Below, one piece after another: positions 42,104-50,812 of a stretch of 64,000 nt of DNA. The position numbers and the translations under genes were made by a program. Source of the DNA: CAIYRG01 sp964446945 (lineage in GTDB: Bacteria; Pseudomonadota; Alphaproteobacteria; Micropepsales; Micropepsaceae); contig CAYUQO010000009.1 in assembly GCA_964446945.1 (NCBI GenBank), forward strand, positions 62,001-126,000, given 5' to 3'. Numbering within the stretch: the first letter of the stretch is position 1; the number at the start of each line of letters is the position of its first letter. The notes below the pieces were generated by a model. That model made no database searches. It was not told the origin of the DNA and saw only the letters and a list, made by a program, of their open reading frames with translations.

Positions 42104-42973
42104 ATGAGCATCGCAAAAGTGCTGGTACCGGTCACGGGCGGCGGGCGCGACACATCGCTGCTGCTCTATGCTATCGAAGCGGCAAAGCCGTTCGACGCGC
42201 ATGTCATGGCGTTTTTTGTCCGTCCCGATCTGGCTGAAGCACTTGCATTTTTTTCCGATGGCGCCTCCGGGGTCGTGGTCGACGAGATCGTAAAGGCCAC
42301 GCGGGATGCGGGTGACGAGGCGGGCAAACGCGTCGAGGCGGCGATTTCAGCGGCTTGCGCAGGGCCGGGGGTCGTGCGGGTCAGTGGACCCGAACGGCGA
42401 ACCGGGGCGGTGACTCTCTCACTGCGCGAGGTGCAGGGAAATTTCGGCGACCAATTGTCCCTGGAGGCGCGGCTCTCCGATCTCGTGGTTTTCGGTCCGA
42501 TTCGCGAAAGCGACCAAGCCGGAATGGCGGAAGCTTTCGTGCAAGTCCTGGTCGATACCGACCGGCCAGTATTGCGCGCGACCGACGATGTGCCGCGCCG
42601 CTTCGCAGACCGTATCGCGATCGGCTGGGACGGGAAAAAGGCGGCATCACAGGCAGTGACCGCCGCGATCCCGCTGCTCCAGCGCGCAGCGCATGTCGAG
42701 ATATTCAGCATCCAGCGCCCGCCGTTGACCGAACACGCAACGGAAGGTCTGCGCGAATATCTGGCTTTGCACGGGGTGAAGGCGACGGAAAGGTTGATCG
42801 ACGCGGGCAACAAGCGGATCGGCGAAGCGCTGTTGCAGGCCGCCAGGCAGGACAATTCGGATCTTCTGGTGCTCGGTGGCTATGGCCGTGGCCGCTTGCG
42901 CGAGAGCCTGATCGGCGGAGTCACCCGGCATGTGATTGCGCATGCCGATGTTGCCGTTTTTATGGTGCATTGA
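42104..42973 (+). CDS. Universal stress protein, two UspA domains
   Basis: The 289-residue protein consists of two UspA-like domains (about 1-150 and 160-289). The second keeps the ATP-binding pattern G-X2-G-X9-G-(S/T) in LGGYGRGRLRESLIGGVTRHV; the first has lost it, so only one ATP site is expected. USPs respond to stress and starvation. ATG at 42104 follows an AAGGAG about 20 bases away and another weak GAGG. queC begins 21 bp downstream, probably coincidental in function. Confidence 0.88.
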   Translation: MSIAKVLVPVTGGGRDTSLLLYAIEAAKPFDAHVMAFFVRPDLAEALAFFSDGASGVVVDEIVKATRDAGDEAGKRVEAAISAACAGPGVVRVSGPERRTGAVTLSLREVQGNFGDQLSLEARLSDLVVFGPIRESDQAGMAEAFVQVLVDTDRPVLRATDDVPRRFADRIAIGWDGKKAASQAVTAAIPLLQRAAHVEIFSIQRPPLTEHATEGLREYLALHGVKATERLIDAGNKRIGEALLQAARQDNSDLLVLGGYGRGRLRESLIGGVTRHVIAHADVAVFMVH

Positions 42974-42994
42974 GCCAGGCTCATCCGGATTCCC

Positions 42995-43714
42995 ATGAAT
43001 GACAGCAACCGCAGTGCGCTTGTGCTGTTTTCGGGCGGCCAGGATTCCACGGCATGTCTCGCCTGGGCGCTCGGCAATTTCGCAAAGGTCGAGACGGTTG
43101 GGTTTGATTACGGTCAGCGGCACGCGGCCGAGCTTGCAGCGCGCAAGGCGATCCTCGGCAGAATCGCAGGCGAATTTCCCGGATGGCAGGGCAAGCTCGG
43201 GGACGACCACGTGCTCGGGCTGGGCGTATTGGCCGAGATCGGCGGCTCGGCATTGACCGAGGATCTTGATATCGGGTCGCGTGCGGACGGCTTGCCCAAC
43301 ACATTTGTCCCTGGACGCAATCTCCTCTTCCTGACCGTTGCGGCCGCGCTTGCATCCCGTCGCGCCATACACGATCTCGTTGGCGGAATGTGTGAAACCG
43401 ATTACTCCGGTTATCCCGATTGCCGGGCTGAGACCATCGCAGCAATGCAACGGGCATTGAATTTGGGGATGGCGGACGAGTTCAGGATACACACGCCATT
43501 GATGAAATTGGACAAGACTGCCACATGGCGGCTGGCCGAAGAGCTGGGTGGGGAAAAACTGGTGGAATTGACGATCGAGGAGACCGTCACCTGTTATGAG
43601 GGCGCCGGCGCGCGACATGCATGGGGGCGCGGGTGCGGGTTGTGTCCGGCCTGCGGTCTGCGCGCGGCCGGTTATGCCCGGTATATCGAGGAGAAAGCGT
43701 CACGTATCAGGTGA
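42995..43714 (+). CDS. queC: 7-cyano-7-deazaguanine synthase
   Basis: The 239-residue ATP-dependent enzyme converts 7-carboxy-7-deazaguanine to preQ0. The PP-loop SGGQDST is at 13-19. Zinc ligands are in the C-terminal TCYEGAGARHAWGRGCGLCPACGLR block. It opens a four-gene queuosine-precursor operon and overlaps queE by four bases (GTGA). Confidence 0.96.
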   Translation: MNDSNRSALVLFSGGQDSTACLAWALGNFAKVETVGFDYGQRHAAELAARKAILGRIAGEFPGWQGKLGDDHVLGLGVLAEIGGSALTEDLDIGSRADGLPNTFVPGRNLLFLTVAAALASRRAIHDLVGGMCETDYSGYPDCRAETIAAMQRALNLGMADEFRIHTPLMKLDKTATWRLAEELGGEKLVELTIEETVTCYEGAGARHAWGRGCGLCPACGLRAAGYARYIEEKASRIR

Positions 43715-44331
43715 AGGAGATTTATTACACATTGCAGGGCGAAGGTGCGAGAACCGGCCGGGCGGCGGTGTTCTTGCGTTTTGCCGGCTGCAATCTGTGG
43801 AGCGGGCGCGAAAGCGATCGCGCGGCGGCGACGTGCAATTTCTGCGATACGGATTTTGTCGGGACCGACGGTCCCGGAGGTGGAAAATTCGCGCATGCGG
43901 AGGATCTCGCGGCAGCCGTTGCGGAGCAATGGCCGGCGTCGGCCGTCAATCCCTATGTCGTCTGCACGGGTGGAGAACCCATGCTGCAACTCGACACAGA
44001 ACTCCTTACGGCCCTGCATGGCCGCGGCTTTGAGATCGGCGTGGAGACAAACGGCACGGTTGCCCCACCTTCCGGTCTGGATTGGGTGTGCGTCAGCCCC
44101 AAAGCAGATGCGCCCCTGGTGATCCGAAGCGGGGACGAACTGAAGCTTGTGTTCCCCCAACAGCATGTCGATCCCGCGAGATTTGCCGCGCTCGATTTCG
44201 ACCATTTTTTTCTTCAACCGAAGGATGGGCCCTCGGTCGCGAAAAACACGCGGGCGGCGCTCACCTATTGTCTTGCGCATCCGCAATGGCGTCTCAGTCT
44301 GCAAACACACAAACTGATCGGCATTCCGTGA
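43711..44331 (+). CDS. queE: 7-carboxy-7-deazaguanine synthase
   Basis: The 206-residue radical SAM enzyme turns 6-carboxy-tetrahydropterin into 7-carboxy-7-deazaguanine. The cluster pattern is the widened proteobacterial form C-X14-C-X2-C (CNLWSGRESDRAAATCNFC) with a GEG start block and VVCTGGEPMLQ. GTG at 43711 overlaps the queC stop, and gives the standard KEIYYTLQGEG N-terminus. Upstream in-frame codons belong to an overlap with queC. Its stop shares one base with the queD ATG. Confidence 0.94.
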   Translation: MKEIYYTLQGEGARTGRAAVFLRFAGCNLWSGRESDRAAATCNFCDTDFVGTDGPGGGKFAHAEDLAAAVAEQWPASAVNPYVVCTGGEPMLQLDTELLTALHGRGFEIGVETNGTVAPPSGLDWVCVSPKADAPLVIRSGDELKLVFPQQHVDPARFAALDFDHFFLQPKDGPSVAKNTRAALTYCLAHPQWRLSLQTHKLIGIP

Positions 44332-44708
44332 TGGCTGCAGGCAAGCCGGTTATCGAAGTCACGCAGCAATTCACGTTTGATGCGGCGCATTATCTTGGCG
44401 ATGCGCCGGCGGATTCCAACCGCCGGATACACGGCCACAGCTTTTACGCCGATGTCACGCTGCGGGGTGAGACCGATCCGGCGAAAGGCTGGGTGCGTGA
44501 CTTCGCCGAAATCGGCGCCGTGCTGAATGAAATCCGCGCCTCACTGGATCACCGGCTGCTCAACGATCTGCCGCAACTCGGCGCACCGACACTGGAAAAT
44601 CTGGCGCGCTATATCTTTCGGGAAGCAAGACGCCGGTTGCCCGAAGTTTCGCGGGTGAAATTGGCGCGGCCGTCTCTTGGTCAGTCATGCAGCTATGAAG
44701 AGACCTGA
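44331..44708 (+). CDS. queD: 6-carboxy-5,6,7,8-tetrahydropterin synthase
   Basis: The 125-residue protein belongs to the 6-pyruvoyl-tetrahydropterin synthase family. Zinc histidines are visible in DAAHYL and RIHGHSFYADV, and the family Asp/His region in SLDHRLLND. It makes the substrate of QueE from dihydroneopterin triphosphate. ATG at 44331 overlaps the queE stop by one base (TGATG). A catalytic Cys expected near the N-terminus in other members is not evident here. Confidence 0.93.
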   Translation: MAAGKPVIEVTQQFTFDAAHYLGDAPADSNRRIHGHSFYADVTLRGETDPAKGWVRDFAEIGAVLNEIRASLDHRLLNDLPQLGAPTLENLARYIFREARRRLPEVSRVKLARPSLGQSCSYEET

Positions 44709-44709
44709 T

Positions 44710-45168
44710 ATGGCGCGCTCACGGGGACCTCTTCAACTTGGCCGGCCGGTCGCGATTCCGCCATCGCCGGACAAGGCTGTTCTGGACAGCGTGCCCAATC
44801 CGCATCCGGACACGGATTTCGCGGTGCGCTTCACCGCGCCGGAGTTTACCACCCTGTGCCCGATCACCGGGCAGCCGGATTTCGCCCATTTCGTCATCGA
44901 CTATTGCCCGGCGCGAAACCTGCTCGAATCCAAATCACTGAAACTGTTTCTCGCCAGCTTCCGCAATACCGCAAGTTTCCACGAGGATTGCACGGTTGCG
45001 ATCGGCAAACGCATCGCCGCGGAAATCCGGCCGAAATATTTGAGGATCGCGGGCTACTGGTTTCCGCGCGGCGGAATCCCGATTGATGTCTATTGGGAGA
45101 AGGGCCGCGTGCCAAAGGGCGTGTGGCTGCCGGACCTCGAAGTTGAGCCCTATACCGGGCGCGGCTGA
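44710..45168 (+). CDS. queF: NADPH-dependent 7-cyano-7-deazaguanine reductase
   Basis: The 152-residue enzyme reduces preQ0 to preQ1, the base inserted into tRNA. The catalytic Cys is in TTLCPITGQPDFAH and the catalytic Asp follows. ESKSLKLFLASFRN is the QueF NADPH motif region. It is the short, single-domain type. ATG at 44710 is one base after the queD stop; ATG at 44695 is also possible. Its 3' end overlaps the convergent tag gene by 19 bases. Confidence 0.95.
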   Translation: MARSRGPLQLGRPVAIPPSPDKAVLDSVPNPHPDTDFAVRFTAPEFTTLCPITGQPDFAHFVIDYCPARNLLESKSLKLFLASFRNTASFHEDCTVAIGKRIAAEIRPKYLRIAGYWFPRGGIPIDVYWEKGRVPKGVWLPDLEVEPYTGRG

Positions 45169-45758
45169 GCCTGGATCCGTGCGCAGACCTCAAAGCGGTG
45201 ACATTTCACCAGATGGTCGTTGACCATGCCGACGGCCTGCGCGAAAGCATAAACGATCACCGGGCCACAAAATTTGAATCCGCGGGATCTGAGTTCTTTG
45301 GACAGTCGCTCGCTCATCTCGGTTTTGGCGGGAATTTGCGCCATGGATTTGCGGCGGACATTGCGAGTTTTGCCATCGGCATATTTCCAGATCAGGCCGG
45401 AAAAGCCGCCCGGTTCGGTCTCCATGATCTGAAGCCACAATCTCGCACCGGAAATTGCCGCCTCGATTTTGGCGCGGCTGCGGATGATGGATTCGTCACC
45501 CATCAGTCTTTCGACTTCCCTGACGCCGTAACGGGCAATGCGCTCAGGCTCAAATCCGTCGAAGGCCCGGCGGAAAGCTGCGCGTTTCCGTAAAATCGTG
45601 ATCCATGAGAGCCCGGCCTGAAATCCGTCGAGCACGAGCTTTTCGTAGAGTGCGCGGGAATCGTATTCCGGCACGCCCCATTCCTGGTCGTGATAATCGC
45701 AGTACAGCGGATCACTTCCTGGCCACGGGCAACGCGGCAGCAGGGCCGCTTCAGACAT
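45150..45758 (-). CDS. tag: DNA-3-methyladenine glycosylase I
   Basis: The 202-residue enzyme removes 3-methyladenine from alkylated DNA. CPWPGSDPLYCDYHDQEWGVP contains the N-terminal zinc ligands (Cys and His) and the C-terminal VNDHLVKCHR the other two (His, Cys). LYEKLVLDGFQAGLSW is the helix-hairpin region and EPERIARYG follows. ATG at 45758 overlaps the ygfZ stop by eight bases, coupling the two genes. The longer open frame to 45944 lies within ygfZ and is rejected. Confidence 0.94.
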   Translation of the reverse strand: MSEAALLPRCPWPGSDPLYCDYHDQEWGVPEYDSRALYEKLVLDGFQAGLSWITILRKRAAFRRAFDGFEPERIARYGVREVERLMGDESIIRSRAKIEAAISGARLWLQIMETEPGGFSGLIWKYADGKTRNVRRKSMAQIPAKTEMSERLSKELRSRGFKFCGPVIVYAFAQAVGMVNDHLVKCHRFEVCARIQAQPRPV

Positions 45759-46584
45759 GGAGCCAATCCGGCCGGTGCAGTGCGACCGGTTTGCCACCGG
45801 CGGAAATCGTATCGTCTTTGTCTTCGGCCTCGGCAAGCCGATCGAGGCGCACCAGAGCCAGTCCGCGTGTTCCTTTTGCACTGCTGATGCGGCCCAATTC
45901 ACGGCCGTTGGCTTCGACGCTTGTACCGGGTGGAGGCATTTCACCGGCTTCCGCGATATAGAATCGGCGGCGCGCAGTGGCGCGGTGCTTCATCCGGGAT
46001 GTCACTTCCTGGCCGACATAGCAGCCTTTCGTGAAGCTGACGCCATGCAGCTCTTCGAGACCCGCATCGAGTGCGAAGACCTGGTCGGACGGGAGATCGG
46101 CGCTGTCAGGAATGCCCAGCTGCAGGCGGAAAGACTCGTAATCAGCAGAAGGCAGGGCTGATATTGCGGCTTTGATTTCATCCCGCGGCGCGATGACACG
46201 AGTGCCCAATTCGTGCAGTCGTGGGTCGGGGAAAACCGTGCCGTTCGCCACGTTTGAGGCAATAGTCCCATTCCACACCGCAGCCACTGCGAGTTCAGGC
46301 TTCGCAGCAATCTGAACATTCGCCCGCAAACGGTAAAATCCCAGTCGCCTGGCAAGTTCGACCGCCGTTACCGATGCGCAGTCGAGCCACAACCCGTTAT
46401 CTGCCGCGGCAATCAGGAAATCGAACAGGACTTTTCCTTGGGGCGTCAGCAGCGCGGCGTAGACCGCCCGGCCAGGGGCGCATTGGCCGATATCATTTGT
46501 GATCAGCCCCTGTAACAAACTCCGCGCATCGGCGCCTTCGAGACCGATCACGGTGCGGTTGTCGAGAATTGCCGCGCTGGTCAT
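45751..46584 (-). CDS. ygfZ: Folate-binding protein YgfZ
   Basis: The 277-residue protein has the GcvT-like fold and the YgfZ signature KGCYVGQE with its conserved Cys, near residue 190. It uses tetrahydrofolate in the maintenance of iron-sulfur enzymes. Several 4Fe-4S enzymes are encoded in this window (QueE, NadA, the uracil-DNA glycosylase, the radical SAM protein). ATG at 46584 gives MTSAAILDNR. It is transcribed with tag. Confidence 0.92.
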   Translation of the reverse strand: MTSAAILDNRTVIGLEGADARSLLQGLITNDIGQCAPGRAVYAALLTPQGKVLFDFLIAAADNGLWLDCASVTAVELARRLGFYRLRANVQIAAKPELAVAAVWNGTIASNVANGTVFPDPRLHELGTRVIAPRDEIKAAISALPSADYESFRLQLGIPDSADLPSDQVFALDAGLEELHGVSFTKGCYVGQEVTSRMKHRATARRRFYIAEAGEMPPPGTSVEANGRELGRISSAKGTRGLALVRLDRLAEAEDKDDTISAGGKPVALHRPDWLHV

Positions 46585-46695
46585 GAGCCTTGGGTAAAGC
46601 GTCAGCCTGTTTCAGGCAAGCAGTTGCAAAGATGGTATGCCAATCGTAGTTCTCAAGCCGGAAAGTGCGAAGCGGAGCCGCTGATTTCACGAGTC

Positions 46696-47709
46696 ATGAC
46701 GGTCCTGGCCGGGGCGCCGGTTGGCGGAGCCGAGACCTTTTTTGTCACATTGAGCGGGGCACTGGCCCAAAACGGACACACTGTCTGTTCGGTTTTGAAG
46801 CCCAACCGATTGCGGCAGAGCGCTCTGGAAGAAGAGGGAGTCGGTTACACGACGGCTCCATTTGCCGCGCCATTCGACTGGACCACACCACGTGTGCTGC
46901 GCCGCACCGCAGAAGAATTCCGGCCGGATATCGTGCTGGCATTTGCAGGACGCGCGGCTAAAGCCGTGCCGAAAGGGCCATATAAACTCGTCGGCCGGCT
47001 GGGTGGATATTACAACATCGCCAATTTCCACCATTGCGACCACCTGGTGTGCAACTCACCTGATGTTTTGCGTCATGTCATTGCGCAGGATTGGCCGGAT
47101 TCGAAGGTGACACTGATTCCGAATTTCGCCTCGGTCCCCGCGGCCGCTCCGGTCAAAAGGTCGGACTTCGATACACCTGATTCGGCGCCGCTGGCACTGG
47201 CGCTGGGCCGGTTGCATCCGTACAAGGGGCTGGATGTTCTGATACGGGGAGCGGCGCGAATTCCGCGGCTCTACGTCTGGATTGCCGGCGAAGGAGATGA
47301 GCGGCGCAAACTCGAGAAGCTTGCTGAGGAATTGAATGTCGCGGGTCGGGTGAGGTTCCTTGGCTGGAGGAGCGATCGCGGCGCGCTGTATGGCGCTGCC
47401 GACATCTGCGTTTATCCATCGCGCGAGGAACCCTTCGGCAATATTGTGGTGGAAGCCTGGTCGAGTGCAATCCCACTGGTCACGACCCGAACGCCCGGTC
47501 CGGCATGGCTCGCACGCGACCACGAGGATGCGTTGCTGGTCCCGGTCGATGACGTCACGGCTTTGGCGCAGGCGATCGAGGAGCTGCTCGAATCTCGAGA
47601 CCTGCGCGAAAAACTGGTGGCAGCCGGAAAACGGCGCATAGCTACAGAATTCTCGCGCTCCGCAGTTGTCGGCAAGTATGCCGAACTGTTCCGCATGCTG
47701 ACAACATAA
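46696..47709 (+). CDS. GT4-family glycosyltransferase
   Basis: The 337-residue protein is a GT-B retaining glycosyltransferase. The N-terminal LAGAPVGGAETFF loop binds the nucleotide sugar. GRLHPYKGLDVLIRGAA, RVRFLGW and YPSREEPFGNIVVEAWSSAIPLV are the GT4 C-terminal blocks, with the E-X7-E motif replaced by EEPFGNIVVE. Donor and acceptor sugars are unknown. ATG at 46696 is preferred; an in-frame ATG at 46624 is possible. It ends two bases before asnB on the same strand, so both probably act on a surface glycan. Confidence 0.88.
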   Translation: MTVLAGAPVGGAETFFVTLSGALAQNGHTVCSVLKPNRLRQSALEEEGVGYTTAPFAAPFDWTTPRVLRRTAEEFRPDIVLAFAGRAAKAVPKGPYKLVGRLGGYYNIANFHHCDHLVCNSPDVLRHVIAQDWPDSKVTLIPNFASVPAAAPVKRSDFDTPDSAPLALALGRLHPYKGLDVLIRGAARIPRLYVWIAGEGDERRKLEKLAEELNVAGRVRFLGWRSDRGALYGAADICVYPSREEPFGNIVVEAWSSAIPLVTTRTPGPAWLARDHEDALLVPVDDVTALAQAIEELLESRDLREKLVAAGKRRIATEFSRSAVVGKYAELFRMLTT

Positions 47710-47711
47710 CC

Positions 47712-49478
47712 ATGTGCGGGATCGCCGGTTACATGACGGCAGAGGGTGCGGCGCCACCGCCAGTGCTCGACACGCTGTTGTCCGCATTGGGCCACCGCGG
47801 GCCGGACGGTGAGGGCCGTTACACGGCCGCCGGGGCCGGACTGGCGCAGACCCGCCTCGCCATCATCGACCTTTATACCGGAGACCAGCCGCTGTTCGGC
47901 GGCAATGGGACGGCACTGGTGGCCAATGGGGAGATTTACAATTACGTCGAATTGCGCCGTGAATTTCCGTCGCGTGTATTCAGAACGGCATCCGATTGCG
48001 AATTACCGCTCGCGACCTACGACCGTGATGGCGGAGGATTTGCCGCATCATTGCGCGGCATGTACGCGATCGCGTTGCACGATGCGCGCGAGCGCGCTTT
48101 GTATCTCGCACGCGATCCGTTCGGCATAAAACCTCTCTACTATGCCGAGTATTCCGGCGGAATTCTGTTCGCGTCCGAGCCGCAGGCATTGCTGCGCACC
48201 GGCCTGGTGCCGGCGCGGCTGCGTACAGGCAAATCGCTGGAATTATTGCAGCTCCAGTTCACGACCGGCCGCGCGACGATTTACGAATCCGTCCAGCGCG
48301 TATTGCCGGGCGAGACATTGACGCTGCGCGGGGGGCATATCGTCGACCGTTCACTCCGCCAGGCGCTGCCCGACACAAAGCCGCGGCAGATCAGCGAAGA
48401 ACAGGCGCTGCAACAGCTCGATGCGTCTCTTATGGACAGCGTCGCAATCCATCAGCGGGCGGACGTTCCTTATGGGTTGTTTTTGTCCGGCGGAATCGAT
48501 TCCTCGGCCATCCTGGCCTGCATGGCGCGCCTGAATGATTCACCGGTGCGGGCATTCACCGCAGGATTTCCCGGCACGGCTGCGCACGACGAGCGCGAGC
48601 ATGCCAAAGCTGTTGCGCGCGCAGGTGGCGCCGATCATATCGAAGTGGAAGTGACAGACAGCCAGTTCTGGCATCATTTGCCGGCAATCATCGCCGCGAT
48701 GGATGATCCCGCCGCCGATTATGCCATCGTGCCGACCTGGTTTCTCGCGGCTGAGGCGGCCAAGGAGCTGAAAGTCGTTTTGACCGGTGAGGGTGGTGAC
48801 GAGATTTTCGCCGGATACAGCCGTTACCGCACGACTTTGCGTTCGCCTTTTCTCGGCGGCCGCGTCATGCGCAAACGTGGGTTCTTCGACGGGCTCGGAG
48901 TTCTGCGCGATCAGACGCATCACTGGCGGGAGGGCGTGGCCGCCGCCGAACGCCGGTTGGCAACTTCCGAGCTCGATGCGCTGCAACAGGCACAGGCGCT
49001 TGACTGTGCGGACTGGCTTCCGAATGACCTGTTGGTCAAGCTCGATCGCTGTCTGATGGCGCACGGGCTGGAAGGACGCACGCCTCTTCTTGACCCCGTC
49101 ATCGGTGCCGCCGGATTCTGTCTGCCCGACGGCCTGAAGATTTCCGGCCGCAGCAGCAAATATCTGCTGCGAAAGTGGCTCGCTGCGAATCTTCCTGCGG
49201 CGCAGCCTTTCGCCCCCAAGCGCGGCTTTACCGTTCCGGTTGCCGAATGGATTCAACCGCGTGCCCGCGATCTTGCCGACGTCATCGCGGCTTCGAGCGG
49301 TATCGCCGAGTTATGCAATCCGGATGGCGTGCGCAGGCTGTTTGCGGGCTTTGGCGACCGCGGTGGAAAGCATGAGGGCAATGCCTGCTGGATTCTTTTA
49401 TTTTACGCGCTGTGGCATCGTATTCACATTGGGCGCGTTCGGTCCGACATGGATGTGTTCGACACGTTGCACGCCTGA
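47712..49478 (+). CDS. asnB: Glutamine-hydrolysing asparagine synthase
   Basis: The 588-residue protein has an N-terminal class II glutaminase domain (nucleophile Cys2 in MCGIAGYM) and RHRGPDG-like and NGEIYNY blocks. The synthase domain has the ATP-binding LSGGIDSS near 258-265 and GEGGDEIFAGY. It transfers ammonia from glutamine to an activated carboxylate. In operon with a glycosyltransferase, such AsnB-like enzymes often amidate sugar acids in surface polysaccharides; free asparagine synthesis is the alternative. Confidence 0.92.
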   Translation: MCGIAGYMTAEGAAPPPVLDTLLSALGHRGPDGEGRYTAAGAGLAQTRLAIIDLYTGDQPLFGGNGTALVANGEIYNYVELRREFPSRVFRTASDCELPLATYDRDGGGFAASLRGMYAIALHDARERALYLARDPFGIKPLYYAEYSGGILFASEPQALLRTGLVPARLRTGKSLELLQLQFTTGRATIYESVQRVLPGETLTLRGGHIVDRSLRQALPDTKPRQISEEQALQQLDASLMDSVAIHQRADVPYGLFLSGGIDSSAILACMARLNDSPVRAFTAGFPGTAAHDEREHAKAVARAGGADHIEVEVTDSQFWHHLPAIIAAMDDPAADYAIVPTWFLAAEAAKELKVVLTGEGGDEIFAGYSRYRTTLRSPFLGGRVMRKRGFFDGLGVLRDQTHHWREGVAAAERRLATSELDALQQAQALDCADWLPNDLLVKLDRCLMAHGLEGRTPLLDPVIGAAGFCLPDGLKISGRSSKYLLRKWLAANLPAAQPFAPKRGFTVPVAEWIQPRARDLADVIAASSGIAELCNPDGVRRLFAGFGDRGGKHEGNACWILLFYALWHRIHIGRVRSDMDVFDTLHA

Positions 49479-49498
49479 ATCGCGTATCTGCTCCGTTG

Positions 49499-49762
49499 TC
49501 ACTGGAGCGTGAATTGTCCATCACTATATTTCAATTCGGCAGGCGCGATGATCCCGGTTGCAGCCACCCAGACTGAGTGCAATTTTCCGTCCAGATTGCT
49601 TTCCCAGAAGTGCAGAAACTTGTTCAGAACTGGAAAGCGCGGTGCAATATCATATTCTTGCCAGACATAGCTTTGCAGGAGGGCGGGATGATCCGGCCGG
49701 TGATACAGGATTTCTGCAGTTGTCAGCCTATATCCCTTCATCTGACGTAGCAGGTCACTCAT
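49499..49762 (-). CDS. Usg-like protein
   Basis: The 87-residue protein matches the Usg family of alphaproteobacteria (named for its position upstream of trpF in Caulobacter-like genomes). Blocks: GYRLTTAEILYHRPDHP, LLQSYVWQEYDIAPRFPVLNKFLHFWE, HSVWVA and PAEL. Function is unproven. ATG at 49762 gives the usual length; the frame is open up to 49858. It is on the opposite strand to asnB, with 20 bp between the stops. Confidence 0.85.
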   Translation of the reverse strand: MSDLLRQMKGYRLTTAEILYHRPDHPALLQSYVWQEYDIAPRFPVLNKFLHFWESNLDGKLHSVWVAATGIIAPAELKYSDGQFTLQ

Positions 49763-50048
49763 TTGACGGTCTCTCGCTTCGACATCCTTTTCGTAAAGGT
49801 TTTTGTGTTCCCAAAAGTTCCCATCGGGTTCCGCCTCCGCAAGTTGCGAGCAGCTCAAATTGCCACCGCAACCGTAAACACGACTTTACGATCCTCCATG
49901 GAGTCGGTTTTTCGCGTCAAGCCTTGACATGTCGCCGCCGTGTGCGTGACGCAACGCCGTCGCCTGCTGGCACTCTGCTGACTCGTGTGCCAGTCGAATT
50001 GCAGCAATCCTGCGTCCGATTCGGATTTTCTGCTGCGGATAATCCTGG

Positions 50049-50702
50049 ATGAATTTTTTGATCCTCATCACCGGTGGAGTTGTCATTGGACTCATCGTCG
50101 CGGCGCCGATCGGCCCGGTCAATTTGATCTGTATACGCCGCACCTTTTTTTATGGTCCGCTGAACGGATTTTTTGCCGGTTTGGGTGCAGCTCTGGGCGA
50201 TGGCGTCTTCGCCATTCTCACGGCCTTCGGAATTACCGCGATCACCCGCTGGATCGAAGGCTACGCGACCGTCCTGGAAATTGCCGGCGGTCTGATGCTC
50301 ATCGGCTTTGGCTTGCACATCTTTGGGGCCGATGTTGCGTTGTTGCGTGATTCAGAGGGCGCTCCTGTCAAAGACGGCGGTGCGTCGTCGCTGACGCGGA
50401 CGATTCTCTCAACTTTCGCGCTGACGATCACCAATCCTGCAACACTGATCGGGTTTACGGCGCTGTTTGCCGGATTGGGAAGCCTCGCCGGGCGTCAGAC
50501 AAGGTTCCTCGACGCGGCGGTGACCGTGATTGGCGTCATTGCCGGTTCGACCATCTGGTGGTTTGCGCTGACAACAATCGTTGGGATCTTCCACCGCCAC
50601 ATCGATATCGGCGTGATGAAGAATATCAACCGCATCTTCGGTGTTGTCGTAACCCTGTTCGGCGTTGTGGTGCTCGGCAATCTCGCAACCAAGTTCGCCT
50701 GA
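50049..50702 (+). CDS. LysE-family exporter
   Basis: The 217-residue inner-membrane protein has about six hydrophobic spans. The LysE/RhtB N-terminal signature is APIGPVNLICIRRTFFYGPLNGFFAGLGAALGD. LTITNPATLIGF is the second conserved block. It likely exports an amino acid or similar small molecule. ATG at 50049 is used. A 19-bp hairpin follows it, before the convergent glycosyltransferase. Confidence 0.9.
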   Translation: MNFLILITGGVVIGLIVAAPIGPVNLICIRRTFFYGPLNGFFAGLGAALGDGVFAILTAFGITAITRWIEGYATVLEIAGGLMLIGFGLHIFGADVALLRDSEGAPVKDGGASSLTRTILSTFALTITNPATLIGFTALFAGLGSLAGRQTRFLDAAVTVIGVIAGSTIWWFALTTIVGIFHRHIDIGVMKNINRIFGVVVTLFGVVVLGNLATKFA

Positions 50703-50765
50703 GCCAGAGTGCAATCCGGCGAAGTGTGTGCGGTTCGCCGAAAGATTGCGCGACAATCAAAGGAA

Positions 50766-50809
50766 ATTAGAGTGTGATCCGATTTCCTTTAATCGGATCA
50801 CGCTCTAAT
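50766..50809. terminator. 19-bp hairpin between convergent genes
   Basis: A 19-base arm (ATTAGAGTG..CCGATT, 50766-50784) pairs with 50791-50809 with a single G-U wobble and a six-base loop. It lies between the convergent lysE-family and glycosyltransferase genes. It could end both transcripts. Its TTAGAGYGTGATCC half resembles palindromes scattered through rhizobial genomes, so it may be a repeat put to use as a terminator. Confidence 0.75.
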
Positions 50810-50812
50810 CTA

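Noticed and set aside
42974..42994. preQ1 riboswitch in front of queC
   Set aside because: Only 21 bases separate the stress-protein gene and queC, too few for the aptamer, and the genes may be cotranscribed.
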